Shown one piece after another: positions 17,513 to 26,880 of a stretch of DNA of 49,240 nucleotides (positions are counted from its first letter, which is position 1; each line of letters opens with the position of its first letter). Source of the DNA: Aalborgiella sp040079635. GTDB taxonomy: Bacteria; Pseudomonadota; Gammaproteobacteria; Burkholderiales; Burkholderiaceae_C. The stretch covers positions 1 to 49,240 of the forward strand of contig JBEBJY010000014.1 in assembly GCA_040079635.1 (NCBI GenBank). The letters are read 5' to 3'. Made by a program: the position numbers and the translations under genes. The notes beneath the pieces were generated by a model that saw nothing but the letters and a program-made list of their open reading frames with translations, did no database searches and was not told the origin of the DNA.

Positions 17513-17686
17513 CTAAAGTCGTTCAAAAATCAAAACGGCGAAAAATATAAATGAAACACCCAGAGTTGCTTTGATGGCCGTTAAGCCATATTTTTTGAAT
17601 TTTGATTGGCCAGTTATAGCGAATGCAAAGAACAGGCATGCGCAAATGATGAGTGATACTAGTACTATCCAGCGAAACAAATACAT
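17513..17686 (-). CDS. Small membrane protein downstream of lpxC (57 aa)
   Basis: This short ORF begins with ATG at 17686, 27 bases after the lpxC stop, and runs 57 codons in the same direction. Two hydrophobic helices (about residues 4-24 and 37-54) are joined by a short basic loop, TGQSKFKKYG. The protein ends FERL. I recall similar uncharacterised small proteins with an ILERL- or VFERL-type end next to lpxC in Burkholderiales, but this is from memory. A likely two-pass inner-membrane protein, last gene of the dcw run; function unknown. Confidence 0.7.
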   Translation of the reverse strand: MYLFRWIVLVSLIICACLFFAFAITGQSKFKKYGLTAIKATLGVSFIFFAVLIFERL

Positions 17687-17712
17687 AGTTTTTCCTGTTT
17701 ATCTTTGCACAA

Positions 17713-18636
17713 TCACCATACTGCCGTCTGATCTGAATAGCCCTTTGGCGCCTGAGAAGCATCTGAAAACGTAACCATCTCATACGCACCTTCTTGCGAC
17801 AACAGCTTACGAAGCAGCTTGTTATTTAGCGCATGTCCAGAGCGAAAGGCTTTGTAAGAAGCCAGCAGCGGATGTCCGACAAGATGCAAGTCGCCCATCG
17901 CATCTAATATTTTGTGTTTTACAAATTCGTCGCCATAGCGAAGACCATCAGCGTTGATGACTTTGTAATCATCAATCACAATCGCATTGTCCAAACCACC
18001 ACCCAGAGCTAAACCATTGGCCCGCATCATTTCTACATCTTTGGTGAAGCAAAACGTTCGTGCTCTTGAAATATCTCTTGCGTAAGAGTTTTGAATAAAA
18101 TCAAATTCATACTCTTGTCCCGTAGCATTGACGGCAACATGTGCGAAGTCAATTTGAAAGTTCAATTTATAACCGTTGTAGGGTTCAAACTTTGCCCACT
18201 TTAAAGATTCACCCTCACCCTCACTGACGACGATGGGTTGCAAAACACGAATAAATTTTTTGAGTGCTTTCTGTTTTTCAATGCCTGCACTTTGAAGTAA
18301 AAATACAAATGAACTTGATGACCCATCCAAAATGGGCACTTCTTCGCCATTGATATCAACGAGCAAGTTATCAATGCCCAAGCCAGCACATGCAGACATC
18401 AGGTGTTCGACCGTTTGAACCTTAACGCCAGTCGATGAAATAGTAGATGCTAAACGCGTATCTGTCACAGCCATCGCCGATGTCTGAATACTGACAGGCT
18501 CTAAGAGGTCAATTCGTCTGAAAACAATGCCAGTATCGGGTTTGGAAGGCCGCAGTGTTACATCAACTCTCTGACCGCTGTGCAGGCCTACTCCCACCGC
18601 ACGAATCACAGTTTTAATCGTTTGTTGTACTAGCAT
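17713..18636 (-). CDS. lpxC: UDP-3-O-acyl-N-acetylglucosamine deacetylase
   Basis: LpxC catalyses the committed step of lipid A synthesis. The ATG at 18636 (MLVQQTIKTVI) gives 307 residues. The zinc ligands are H78 in TVEHLMSACAG, H241 and D245 in HKILDAMGDLHLVG, and the general-base/acid His268 lies in SGHALNN. An in-frame ATG at 18660 would start inside a hairpin and is unlikely. The gene follows ftsZ, the classical end of the dcw cluster, separated by a strong stem-loop. Confidence 0.96.
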   Translation of the reverse strand: MLVQQTIKTVIRAVGVGLHSGQRVDVTLRPSKPDTGIVFRRIDLLEPVSIQTSAMAVTDTRLASTISSTGVKVQTVEHLMSACAGLGIDNLLVDINGEEVPILDGSSSSFVFLLQSAGIEKQKALKKFIRVLQPIVVSEGEGESLKWAKFEPYNGYKLNFQIDFAHVAVNATGQEYEFDFIQNSYARDISRARTFCFTKDVEMMRANGLALGGGLDNAIVIDDYKVINADGLRYGDEFVKHKILDAMGDLHLVGHPLLASYKAFRSGHALNNKLLRKLLSQEGAYEMVTFSDASQAPKGYSDQTAVW

Positions 18637-18650
18637 CTTAAAATTCAAAT

Positions 18651-18684
18651 AGCCTGTCATTATTAAAACGACAGGCTATTTTTT
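18651..18684 (+). terminator. Stem-loop with T-tract between ftsZ and lpxC
   Basis: An 8-bp perfect stem, AGCCTGTC at 18651-18658 with GACAGGCT at 18670-18677, is followed on the + strand by ATTTTTT. On the minus strand, the direction of ftsZ and lpxC, the second arm is followed by ATTTGAATTTT, a poorer U-tract. It could act in both directions, reducing ftsZ-to-lpxC readthrough and stopping antisense transcription entering from the ruvC side. Confidence 0.6.
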
Positions 18685-18739
18685 ACTCTTTTAACTTACC
18701 CAAATTTTCTTAAATTGCCAAATTATTTTTGACTATTGA

Positions 18740-19966
18740 TTAATCTGCTTGTTTTCTCAAAAAAGCAGGGATATCGATATCGCCCATGCCACCTGAGGAT
18801 AAAGCATCAACTTTAGCAGAAGCGCTGGTGCGATCAGGATGACGGCCTAGGTTACGTACATAAGCTGGCACATCGTAGTTTGTCGCCCCGGTCAATGTGT
18901 TCGCAACGCTCATGCTACCTGCATCAACATCAAGTGTCGGTGCATAGGCCATGTTATCCGTACCATTACGTAGAACTTGCAGTGGTGGGGCAACCCGTTG
19001 TGCTTTAGCTTTGCTCAAACCGGTAGCTACGACTGTTACGCGAATTTCATCACCCAAGTCCTCGTCATAGGCTGTTCCGTAAATAACGTGCGCATCTGGA
19101 GATGCGTAAGCGCGAATCGTGTTCATTGCCAATTTAGATTCACTCAATTTAAGCGAGCTCTTTGCCGCAGTAATGAGCACTAAAACACCTTTAGCACCAG
19201 AAAGATCAATACCTTCTAAAAGTGGGCATGCAACAGCTTGTTCTGCTGCAATGCGTGCGCGGTCTGGACCACTTGCTAGTGCGGAGCCCATCATGGCTTT
19301 GCCATTTTCTGCCATCACGGTGCGGACGTCTTCAAAGTCAGGATTCACATGACCACGAACGTTGATGATTTCAGCAATACCACCAACGGCGTTTTTCAAG
19401 ACATCGTTCGCATAAGCAAATGCTTCCTCTTGTGTGACGTCCTCACCCAGTACATCAATTAGTTTTTCATTCAAAACGACGATCAAAGAGTCGACGTTAG
19501 CTTCTAGCTCAGCAAGTCCAGTATCAGCATTGCTCATTCGCTTGCCGCCTTCCCAATCGAACGGCTTTGTAACGACGCCAACTGTGAGAATTCCCATCTC
19601 TTTGGCGATTCGAGCAATAACAGGTGCAGCACCCGTGCCAGTTCCACCGCCCATACCTGCAGTAATAAACAGCATATGTGCACCTTCTATTGATGCGCGA
19701 ATATCTTCTTCAGCCATCTCTGCTGCTTCACGACCTTTTTCTGGTTTGCTTCCTGCGCCTAAGCCAGTCGTGCCCAACTGAATAGTTTTTGGCGCGCCGC
19801 TCGTGCTGAGTGCTTGTGCATCGGTATTTGCACTGATAAATTCAACGCCTTGCACATTACGTGAAATCATGTGCTCAACAGCGTTTCCGCCGCCGCCGCC
19901 GACACCAATCACCTTGATTTTGGTGCCCATATTGAATTCTTCAATTTCAATCATTTCGATAGCCAT
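18740..19966 (-). CDS. ftsZ: Cell division protein FtsZ
   Basis: FtsZ is the tubulin-like GTPase of the division ring. The ATG at 19966 lies behind the strong ribosome-binding site AAGGAGTAACAAA and gives 408 residues; the open frame upstream is not needed. GTP-binding signatures are GVGGGGGNAV (residues 21-30) and GGGTGTG (106-112). The T7 loop region NPDFEDVRTVM is present. The extreme C-terminus DIDIPAFLRKQAD is the conserved peptide that binds FtsA and ZipA. A 120-bp gap separates it from ftsA and may hold an extra promoter. Confidence 0.98.
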   Translation of the reverse strand: MAIEMIEIEEFNMGTKIKVIGVGGGGGNAVEHMISRNVQGVEFISANTDAQALSTSGAPKTIQLGTTGLGAGSKPEKGREAAEMAEEDIRASIEGAHMLFITAGMGGGTGTGAAPVIARIAKEMGILTVGVVTKPFDWEGGKRMSNADTGLAELEANVDSLIVVLNEKLIDVLGEDVTQEEAFAYANDVLKNAVGGIAEIINVRGHVNPDFEDVRTVMAENGKAMMGSALASGPDRARIAAEQAVACPLLEGIDLSGAKGVLVLITAAKSSLKLSESKLAMNTIRAYASPDAHVIYGTAYDEDLGDEIRVTVVATGLSKAKAQRVAPPLQVLRNGTDNMAYAPTLDVDAGSMSVANTLTGATNYDVPAYVRNLGRHPDRTSASAKVDALSSGGMGDIDIPAFLRKQAD

Positions 19967-20089
19967 TTTGTTACTCCTTAAACGAATCGCAGTTGCCAAA
20001 AATATATATGTTTTATCTTGTATTTATCCGGTGTTCATCGCCATCGCTGGTGAGGACTTCCACGTGCTAACCACATCATTTTTTTCATA

Positions 20090-21319
20090 TTAAAAATTCC
20101 CAATTAGCCAGTCTTTTGCTCGGCTTAATGTGTTTTTAATTGACCCATTATTATGACCAACTTTTAAGCCACGCATGCGAGCCAAACTGGCTTCTTCTAG
20201 TAAACCCATGACAGTTGAAGCCCTAGCTTGTGCAACCATGTCAGACAGATTTCCAGAGTATTTGGGAATACCTCGGCGTACAGGCTTTAGAAAAATATCT
20301 TCACCCAACTCAAGCATGCCCGGCATGACAGAAGCGCCACCCGTTAAGACAATACCAGATGACAGTACTTCCTCATATCCAGTTTCACGGATAGCTTGTT
20401 GAACCAATGAAAATATTTCTTCTACTCGCGGCTCAATGACACCCGCTAGGGCTTGCTTACTCAAGCGCCGTGGCCCTCGATCTCCTAAACCCGGTACTTC
20501 CACCTCTGATTCAGGATCGGTCAACAGTTGCTTTGCGCAACCGCTTTCAACCTTAATATCTTCTGCATCTTTCGTAGGTGTACGAAGAGCCATTGCAATA
20601 TCACTGGTGATTAAATCACCCGCAATTGGAATAACGGCCGTATGGCGAATTGCACCGCCTGTAAACACGGCAACATCTGTCGTACCAGCGCCAATATCGA
20701 CGAGTACGACACCCAATTCACGTTCGTCGTTAGTCAGAACTGCCAGATTTGAGGCCATAGGGTTCAGCATCAAGTGCTCAACCTCTAAACCACAGCGATG
20801 AACACACTTAATAATATTTTCTGCTGCGCTTTGAGCACCTGTGACTATATGAACTTTAGCTTCTAAGCGGATACCACTCATGCCAATTGGATCTTTTACA
20901 TCCTGTCCATCAATCACAAATTCCTGCGATTCAACCAATAGCAAACGCTGATCGTTAGAAATATTAATGGCAGTGGCAGTATCAAGCACGCGCTTGACAT
21001 CAGAGCGGCTGACCTCTTTGTCTTTGATGGCTACCATACCACTAGAGTTGATACCGCGAATGTGACTGCCAGTTATACCCGTATAGACCCGGCCGATTTT
21101 GCAATCGGCCATCAATTCCGCTTCTCTGAGGGCTTGCTGAATGCTTTGGACAGTTGCATCAATATTCACGACAACGCCGCGCTTCAAACCATTACTAGGT
21201 GACACACCAAAACCAGCAATTTTGAGTAGCCCACCCGGCAAAACCTCGGCCACGACGACCATGATTTTGGAGGTACCGATATCAAGGCCAACTACTAAAT
21301 CTTTGTATTCTTTTGCCAT
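20090..21319 (-). CDS. ftsA: Cell division protein FtsA
   Basis: FtsA is an actin-like ATPase that tethers FtsZ to the membrane. The 409-residue protein has the N-terminal VVGLDIGTSKIMV phosphate-1 motif (residues 9-21), VVLVDIGAGTTDVAVF (phosphate 2) near residue 205, and GIVLTGGAS near residue 325. The C-terminal amphipathic helix ends in SRAKDWLIGNF, the membrane-targeting sequence. It starts four bases after the ftsQ stop. Confidence 0.97.
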   Translation of the reverse strand: MAKEYKDLVVGLDIGTSKIMVVVAEVLPGGLLKIAGFGVSPSNGLKRGVVVNIDATVQSIQQALREAELMADCKIGRVYTGITGSHIRGINSSGMVAIKDKEVSRSDVKRVLDTATAINISNDQRLLLVESQEFVIDGQDVKDPIGMSGIRLEAKVHIVTGAQSAAENIIKCVHRCGLEVEHLMLNPMASNLAVLTNDERELGVVLVDIGAGTTDVAVFTGGAIRHTAVIPIAGDLITSDIAMALRTPTKDAEDIKVESGCAKQLLTDPESEVEVPGLGDRGPRRLSKQALAGVIEPRVEEIFSLVQQAIRETGYEEVLSSGIVLTGGASVMPGMLELGEDIFLKPVRRGIPKYSGNLSDMVAQARASTVMGLLEEASLARMRGLKVGHNNGSIKNTLSRAKDWLIGNF

Positions 21320-21323
21320 TTTT

Positions 21324-22124
21324 TTACTTTTTTAATGATGCATTAAAGACCGTTAAATCCAAAGTGCTGACGCCATGCATGCGCAAAGCGTAGCCGTCTG
21401 TGTGGCGTAAATCTACATATTGAATATCAATCAATTTTTTATTTAATTTAGTCAACATCATCTCCGCACCCACAGCAAACTTAGTAACTCGACCTATGAC
21501 ATCACTAGTGTTGCCACGTCCCAACTCAATATGTGCACCGCCATCCATAGTTGCAATCCAACTTCCGCGCGCATTTAACTCTAAATTTTTTAAACTATTT
21601 TTTAACGGACTTAAAGCACTTGAAACGTTTTTGTACATATCCAACATCAGCTTCCCCGCCCCCTCTGGCCCAGTCAATTGAGGTAGTGATTCATATTCAT
21701 CAGCGTTTGCCTCAAATATTGTGCCAATGTCATCTACCAGCTTCATGTCCTCACGCGCTCCCCATATAGCCTTTGGCTTGTACTCACTTAGTCTCACTTC
21801 TATCTGGTTTGGGTAAACACGCTTCACGACAGCATGGTTTATCCAAGGCGTAGATTCAAATATTCTTTTTGTATTTGTTAAATCTATGCTATAAAAATTT
21901 CCATTTATATTATTAGTGACAATATTTCGTATTGATGTAACATCACTATGAGCAATATTTCCTTTGATTTTTATAGCATCAAAATTTTGATTGTTGTTTT
22001 TTATGACATATTGGAATCCACTTAGAACAATTAGGATAATAAACAATCCGAATAGCACGGTCGTCAACCCGTTGACAAATTTTATGTCAGCAGGCATTTC
22101 TAATGTACTGGCTATTGATTTCAT
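21324..22124 (-). CDS. ftsQ: Cell division protein FtsQ
   Basis: FtsQ is the bitopic divisome scaffold that recruits FtsB and FtsL. The 266-residue protein has a cytoplasmic tail, one transmembrane helix (about residues 20-40) and a POTRA domain (about 48-118, FDAIKIKGNIAHSDV). The beta domain follows, with HAVVKRVYPNQIEVRLSEYKPKA and the C-terminal YVDLRHTDGYALR. It sits two bases after ddl and four before ftsA. The gene is notably AT-rich. Confidence 0.92.
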   Translation of the reverse strand: MKSIASTLEMPADIKFVNGLTTVLFGLFIILIVLSGFQYVIKNNNQNFDAIKIKGNIAHSDVTSIRNIVTNNINGNFYSIDLTNTKRIFESTPWINHAVVKRVYPNQIEVRLSEYKPKAIWGAREDMKLVDDIGTIFEANADEYESLPQLTGPEGAGKLMLDMYKNVSSALSPLKNSLKNLELNARGSWIATMDGGAHIELGRGNTSDVIGRVTKFAVGAEMMLTKLNKKLIDIQYVDLRHTDGYALRMHGVSTLDLTVFNASLKK

Positions 22125-22126
22125 TT

Positions 22127-23107
22127 TTACGCAATTACTTTTGTATTGTAAATATTTTTATAATCCAATGACGCGGTTGCGAGTACTTTTAGGCATAAAT
22201 TTTCAAAACTTAGTCCGTAATGTAAAGCCGACATAGGGGAGAGAGAGTGCCCAGTCATGCCTGGTGCAGTATTTATTTCTAACAAATATGGTTTTCTTGT
22301 TGCACCATCAATCATGACATCTAACCGCGCCCAACCACGGCCACAAATTGCATCAAATGCCTTTATGACTAAAGCTTGAATTTTTCTTTCTTCATCATTA
22401 GGTAATTCACATGGGATAATATACTTAGTATCATTTGTGAAATATTTATTTTGATAATCATACTTGCCGCTTGGTGCAACTATTTTTATAATTGGCAATG
22501 CTTGAATATTTTGCGAAAGATTCAAAACTGTGCAAGTTATCTCATCACCACTAATAAATTGTTCACAAATAATTTTGGAATCTTGCATTTCAGCTAATTT
22601 GAATGCAGCTTCACATTGCTGACTTGAGGTTACCTTTGTGATTCCTATAGATGATCCTTCAAGTGCAGGCTTGACAATCATAGGGGCATTTAACGTCATG
22701 AATGCCTTTAATGTTTCAGCAATATTAGACACTTCTACCCATGAAGGTGTCGGTAAACCCTTGGCTTGCCATATATTTTTGGTCATTATTTTGTTCATGG
22801 CAATACTAGAAGCCATAACACCAGAACCTGTGTAGGGTATCCCTAATATCTCCAAGGCACCTTGGATGGTTCCATCTTCACCATACCGACCATGCAATGC
22901 AATAAAGCAACGGCTAAAATTTTCAGTTTTCAATAGTAATAAGTCTTTTTCTGCTGGATCGAATGCGTATGCATCAACGCCTTGCGACACCAAAGCTTTC
23001 AATACTGCATTGCCAGACATTAAAGAAATATCTCTCTCGGCAGATCGACCACCCATGAGTACGGCAACTTTACCGAACTGTTTAATTAGTTCAACTTGAT
23101 CATTCAT
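22127..23107 (-). CDS. ddl: D-alanine--D-alanine ligase
   Basis: Ddl joins two D-alanines for the peptidoglycan stem peptide. The 326-residue ATP-grasp protein has KVAVLMGGRSAERDISLMSG at the N-terminus and ALHGRYGEDGTIQG near residue 75. MIVKPALEGSSIGITKV (about 144-160) and the C-terminal metal-binding LLEINTAPGMTGHSL are also present. It corresponds to DdlB, the copy normally found in the dcw cluster. A 37-bp gap separates it from murC. Confidence 0.96.
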   Translation of the reverse strand: MNDQVELIKQFGKVAVLMGGRSAERDISLMSGNAVLKALVSQGVDAYAFDPAEKDLLLLKTENFSRCFIALHGRYGEDGTIQGALEILGIPYTGSGVMASSIAMNKIMTKNIWQAKGLPTPSWVEVSNIAETLKAFMTLNAPMIVKPALEGSSIGITKVTSSQQCEAAFKLAEMQDSKIICEQFISGDEITCTVLNLSQNIQALPIIKIVAPSGKYDYQNKYFTNDTKYIIPCELPNDEERKIQALVIKAFDAICGRGWARLDVMIDGATRKPYLLEINTAPGMTGHSLSPMSALHYGLSFENLCLKVLATASLDYKNIYNTKVIA

Positions 23108-23144
23108 TTTTATATTTAAATTAGTTTATTTTTTACAATTTAAT

Positions 23145-24542
23145 TTATTTTAATAAACTGATGATATTTTTAGGTGTTCCACTGATTGAACCAGCACCCA
23201 TACACAAAACAACATCTTCATTTTGAATAATGTCTAATATTTCCTGGGCCATATTTTGAATGTCATCAACAAATATAGGTTCAATTTTGCAATTCAAACG
23301 AATGGCTCTACACAGTGAGCGACTATCCGCACCTACTATTTTTGCCTCTCCAGCTGCGTACACTTCGGAAAGCAAAATCGCATCTACTGATGCCATAACT
23401 TTGATAAAGTCTTCAAAGCAATCGCGCGTTCTGCTGTAACGGTGAGGTTGAAAAGCCAATACCAAACGTCGACCAGGATAGGCGCCTCTAGCCGCTTCAA
23501 TGGTTGCTTTCATTTCTACAGGGTGGTGACCATAGTCGTCTACAAGTGTAAATGAACTACCGTCACTAGTTGTAAATTCGCCATATTTTTGAAATCTGCG
23601 ATCAACACCTTTAAATTGGGCTAACGCTTTTTGAATCGATGTTTGATTAATTTCTAATTCCAGTGCAACCGCTATGGCTGCTAGTGCATTTTTAACGTTG
23701 TGTAAGCCTGGTAAATTCAGTTCGATTGCAAATGCTTTTTGCGAACTATCATCTTTTAAACAAACGTTAAAAAACATTCTCCCATTCACAGCTCTTATAT
23801 CAACAGCACGAATTTGCGCTTCCTCGACAAGTCCGTATGTGATTACTGGTCTAGCAATTTCAGGAATAATCTCATTAACAGCGTCGTCGTCAACACAGAC
23901 GATCGCGGCTCCATAAAACGGCATGCGATGTAAAAAATCGACGAATGATGATTTTAATTTTTGAAAATCATGACCGTATGTTTCCATATGATCTTCATCG
24001 ATATTCGTGACAACCGCCATGACTGGCAATAAATTTAAAAACGAAGCGTCAGACTCGTCTGCTTCAACAACAATATAATCTCCACTGCCTAATTTTGCAT
24101 TTGCGTCGGCACTGTTTAAACGACCGCCAATGACGAAAGTAGGATCAAGTCCCGCTTCAGCTAAAACACTAGCAACCAAGCTAGTGGTCGTCGTTTTCCC
24201 ATGAGTTCCTGCAATAGCAATCCCTTGCTTCATGCGCATTAATTCAGCCAGCATCACTGCGCGCGGAACAACAGGAATATTTAAGCGTTTAGCTTCTAAC
24301 ACTTCTGGATTGTCTTGTTTGACAGCGGAAGAAATAACAACTACATCGACATTTTGCAAGTTATTTGCAAAGTGTCCAACATAGGTCTTGATGCCAAGTT
24401 GAGCTAGTCTTCTCAAAACAGTACCATCTGCCATATCAGAGCCACTGACTGAGTAGTTCAAATTTTGAAGAACCTCAGCAATTCCGGACATGCCTACACC
24501 ACCTATGCCAATAAAATGGATGCGGTTTACAGCGTGCTTCAT
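23145..24542 (-). CDS. murC: UDP-N-acetylmuramate--L-alanine ligase
   Basis: MurC adds L-Ala to UDP-MurNAc, the first step of stem peptide assembly. The 465-residue protein has the Rossmann-like IGIGGVGMSGIAEVL (residues 11-25), the ATP-binding GTHGKTTTT (112-120), VVEADESDASF, and YGHHPVEMKAT near residue 340. The start codon overlaps the murG stop by four bases (ATGA). Confidence 0.97.
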   Translation of the reverse strand: MKHAVNRIHFIGIGGVGMSGIAEVLQNLNYSVSGSDMADGTVLRRLAQLGIKTYVGHFANNLQNVDVVVISSAVKQDNPEVLEAKRLNIPVVPRAVMLAELMRMKQGIAIAGTHGKTTTTSLVASVLAEAGLDPTFVIGGRLNSADANAKLGSGDYIVVEADESDASFLNLLPVMAVVTNIDEDHMETYGHDFQKLKSSFVDFLHRMPFYGAAIVCVDDDAVNEIIPEIARPVITYGLVEEAQIRAVDIRAVNGRMFFNVCLKDDSSQKAFAIELNLPGLHNVKNALAAIAVALELEINQTSIQKALAQFKGVDRRFQKYGEFTTSDGSSFTLVDDYGHHPVEMKATIEAARGAYPGRRLVLAFQPHRYSRTRDCFEDFIKVMASVDAILLSEVYAAGEAKIVGADSRSLCRAIRLNCKIEPIFVDDIQNMAQEILDIIQNEDVVLCMGAGSISGTPKNIISLLK

Positions 24543-25621
24543 TTAATTAACTCCTCGCATGCATCAACAACCATATTCACAGTATTAGGTATATATAATT
24601 TTTTTGACTCTTTGGCTTTTTTTAACAAGATATCTCGATCCATTTTCAATATTTCATTAGCCATTTTTTTCGGTGTTAAATCTCTCTGCGGTTGCAACCA
24701 TGCTGCGTCACTTTTCACCAAGTACATTGCATTTTGTGTTTGATGATCATCAACTGCAGTAGGTAATGGCACAAACATAGCTGCAGCACCGACTGCAGCA
24801 ATCTCTGTGACCGTGCTCGCACCCGCACGGCAAATGATGAGGTCTGCATCAGCAAAAGCTTTTGCTGTATTGTCAATGAATGGCACCACAGTTGCTTCCA
24901 CGTTCAAGCTTGCATATAAATTTTTCAGATCAGAATATTGATTTTTACCGCTTTGATGCGTGACGCAAGGCCGATTTTCCAAATCAATTAATTTAATTGC
25001 TTGTGGGACCGTTTCATTTAAAAACTTTGCCCCCAAACTTCCACCAATAATTAATATCCGTAATGATCCTTTACGATTTGCGAAACGGACGGCTGGTTCG
25101 TCGATAGTGAGGAATTCAGCACGTAATGGATTTCCAGTGACAACCGCTTTTTTCAAAACATTTGGAAATGCAGTAAAAACATTTTTAGTCAGACTGGCTA
25201 GAACCTTATTGCTAAGCCCAATAATTGAGTTTTGTTCATGGATGGCCAAACTTTTACCCATAAATTTAGCAGCCAAACCCGTTGGTAATGTTACATAACC
25301 ACCAAAGCCAATCACCAAATTTGGTTTTGTTTTAGCAATAATAGCTCCGCATTCAAAAATAGCTTTAATCAGTTTGAACGGCATGAGCAGCCAAGTTACA
25401 AATCCTTTACCTCTGGTACCACCAAATTCAATACTATCGAGATGAAAATTCTTTTCTTTGACGAGCCGATTTTCCATGCCAGCCTTAGTACCTAACCAAG
25501 ATACATTCCAACCTCTACTTCTTAATGCTTCAGCAATGGCCAAGCCAGGAAATATGTGCCCTCCCGTGCCTGCAGCTGCAATCAGCACACGCTTTGATGT
25601 TTGTCCATTCATGGCGCTCAC
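24539..25621 (-). CDS. murG: Lipid II synthase MurG
   Basis: MurG transfers GlcNAc to lipid I on the inner face of the membrane. The 360-residue GT-B protein has the N-terminal GTGGHIFPGLAIAEAL motif (from residue 18), HEQNSIIGLSNK near residue 130, GGSLGAKFLNE near 195, and the UDP-GlcNAc site ICRAGASTVTEIAAVGAA. The ATG at 25621 overlaps the ftsW stop by ATGA, which supports this start over the internal ATG at 25612. Confidence 0.96.
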   Translation of the reverse strand: MSAMNGQTSKRVLIAAAGTGGHIFPGLAIAEALRSRGWNVSWLGTKAGMENRLVKEKNFHLDSIEFGGTRGKGFVTWLLMPFKLIKAIFECGAIIAKTKPNLVIGFGGYVTLPTGLAAKFMGKSLAIHEQNSIIGLSNKVLASLTKNVFTAFPNVLKKAVVTGNPLRAEFLTIDEPAVRFANRKGSLRILIIGGSLGAKFLNETVPQAIKLIDLENRPCVTHQSGKNQYSDLKNLYASLNVEATVVPFIDNTAKAFADADLIICRAGASTVTEIAAVGAAAMFVPLPTAVDDHQTQNAMYLVKSDAAWLQPQRDLTPKKMANEILKMDRDILLKKAKESKKLYIPNTVNMVVDACEELIK

Positions 25622-26880
25622 TCTCGACCTCCACGCATCAGGAGTTTATTTTCATAATCAATGCGTAACACTAAGGATAGCGCCAATGCATTAAATAGAA
25701 TTGCCGTGCCTCCATAGCTCATCAAAGGTAAGGTAAGACCCTTTGTTGGCAATGCCCCCAAATTAACACCAATATTGATAAATGCTTGGAAACCTAACCA
25801 TATGGCAACACCCTGAGCAACCAATCCTGGAAAGAGTCGATCCAAAGCAATCGCTTGCCTACCTATATGCATGATTCTTCGTGTAAGCCATAGAAATAAA
25901 CCTATAACGATGGCAACACCTAGAAGTCCGAATTCTTCCCCTATAACTGCAAGCAAAAAGTCCGTGTGTGCTTCAGGCAGCCAATGCAATTTTTCTATGC
26001 TTCCTCCAAGACCGACGCCAAAGATCTCCCCTCTCCCAAAAGCAATAAGAGAGTGTGACAACTGATAACCCTTGCCTAAAGTGTGCTCAGCATTCCATGG
26101 ATCTAAGTATGCAAAAATTCTTTCTCTGCGCCACTCACTACTGGCAATCATGGTACCAAATGCCAACACAATCAAAGTTGCGATTAGAAAGAACATACGT
26201 GCATTTACACCGCCAAGAAACAATATTCCCATCGCAATAACAGCGATGACCATAAATGCACCCATATCAGGCTCAGCTAACAATAGCAACCCAACTACGA
26301 GTACAGCAATGCCAATTGGAATAACAGCTACGAAAAATCGTTCTTTAATATCCATTTTTCTCACCATGTAGTCTGCCACATAGAGCAGCATGGCAAATTT
26401 CACAAACTCGGAAGGTTGAAAGCTGATGAAACCCAGTGGTATCCAGCGACGTGCCCCATTCACTACGCGGCCCACATGGGGAATCAAAACGGCGATGAGC
26501 AGCAACAAGGACACGACAAATAGCCAAGGTGCAACTTTTTCCCATAGAGCTAAAGGAACCTGAAATGCAACCGCGCTAACAATGCAGGCTAAGAAAATAA
26601 AGAATGCATGCCGGTAGAAGAAATATGTTCCCGTTAAATTTGCAAATCTTGGATTGTCTGGCATAGCTATAGAAGCAGAATAGACCATCACCATACCAAA
26701 AATAAGCAATACAAAAATGACCCAAATCAGAGTCATGTCCAACTTAAATGAGACCTTTGCATCGTAATGTTTAACCGCACTATTTTGATATGCTTTTGAG
26801 TCAGGTTTACGCTTACTCAAAATACCAAATATTGATTGGCCTGAGTTCAATTTCAAGAAATTTTGAAATATCGCTGTCAT
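25618..26880 (-). CDS. ftsW: Septal peptidoglycan polymerase FtsW
   Basis: FtsW is the SEDS glycosyltransferase of the divisome, working with FtsI. The 420-residue protein has a hydrophilic N-terminal tail of about 50 residues and then about ten transmembrane helices. SEDS signatures are GARRWIPLGFISFQPSEFVK near residue 145, LAEPDMGAFMV, and the C-terminal LGALPTKGLTLPLMSYGGTA. Its start overlaps the murD stop by ATGA. RodA (11960-13114) is its elongation paralogue. Confidence 0.96.
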   Translation of the reverse strand: MTAIFQNFLKLNSGQSIFGILSKRKPDSKAYQNSAVKHYDAKVSFKLDMTLIWVIFVLLIFGMVMVYSASIAMPDNPRFANLTGTYFFYRHAFFIFLACIVSAVAFQVPLALWEKVAPWLFVVSLLLLIAVLIPHVGRVVNGARRWIPLGFISFQPSEFVKFAMLLYVADYMVRKMDIKERFFVAVIPIGIAVLVVGLLLLAEPDMGAFMVIAVIAMGILFLGGVNARMFFLIATLIVLAFGTMIASSEWRRERIFAYLDPWNAEHTLGKGYQLSHSLIAFGRGEIFGVGLGGSIEKLHWLPEAHTDFLLAVIGEEFGLLGVAIVIGLFLWLTRRIMHIGRQAIALDRLFPGLVAQGVAIWLGFQAFINIGVNLGALPTKGLTLPLMSYGGTAILFNALALSLVLRIDYENKLLMRGGRE

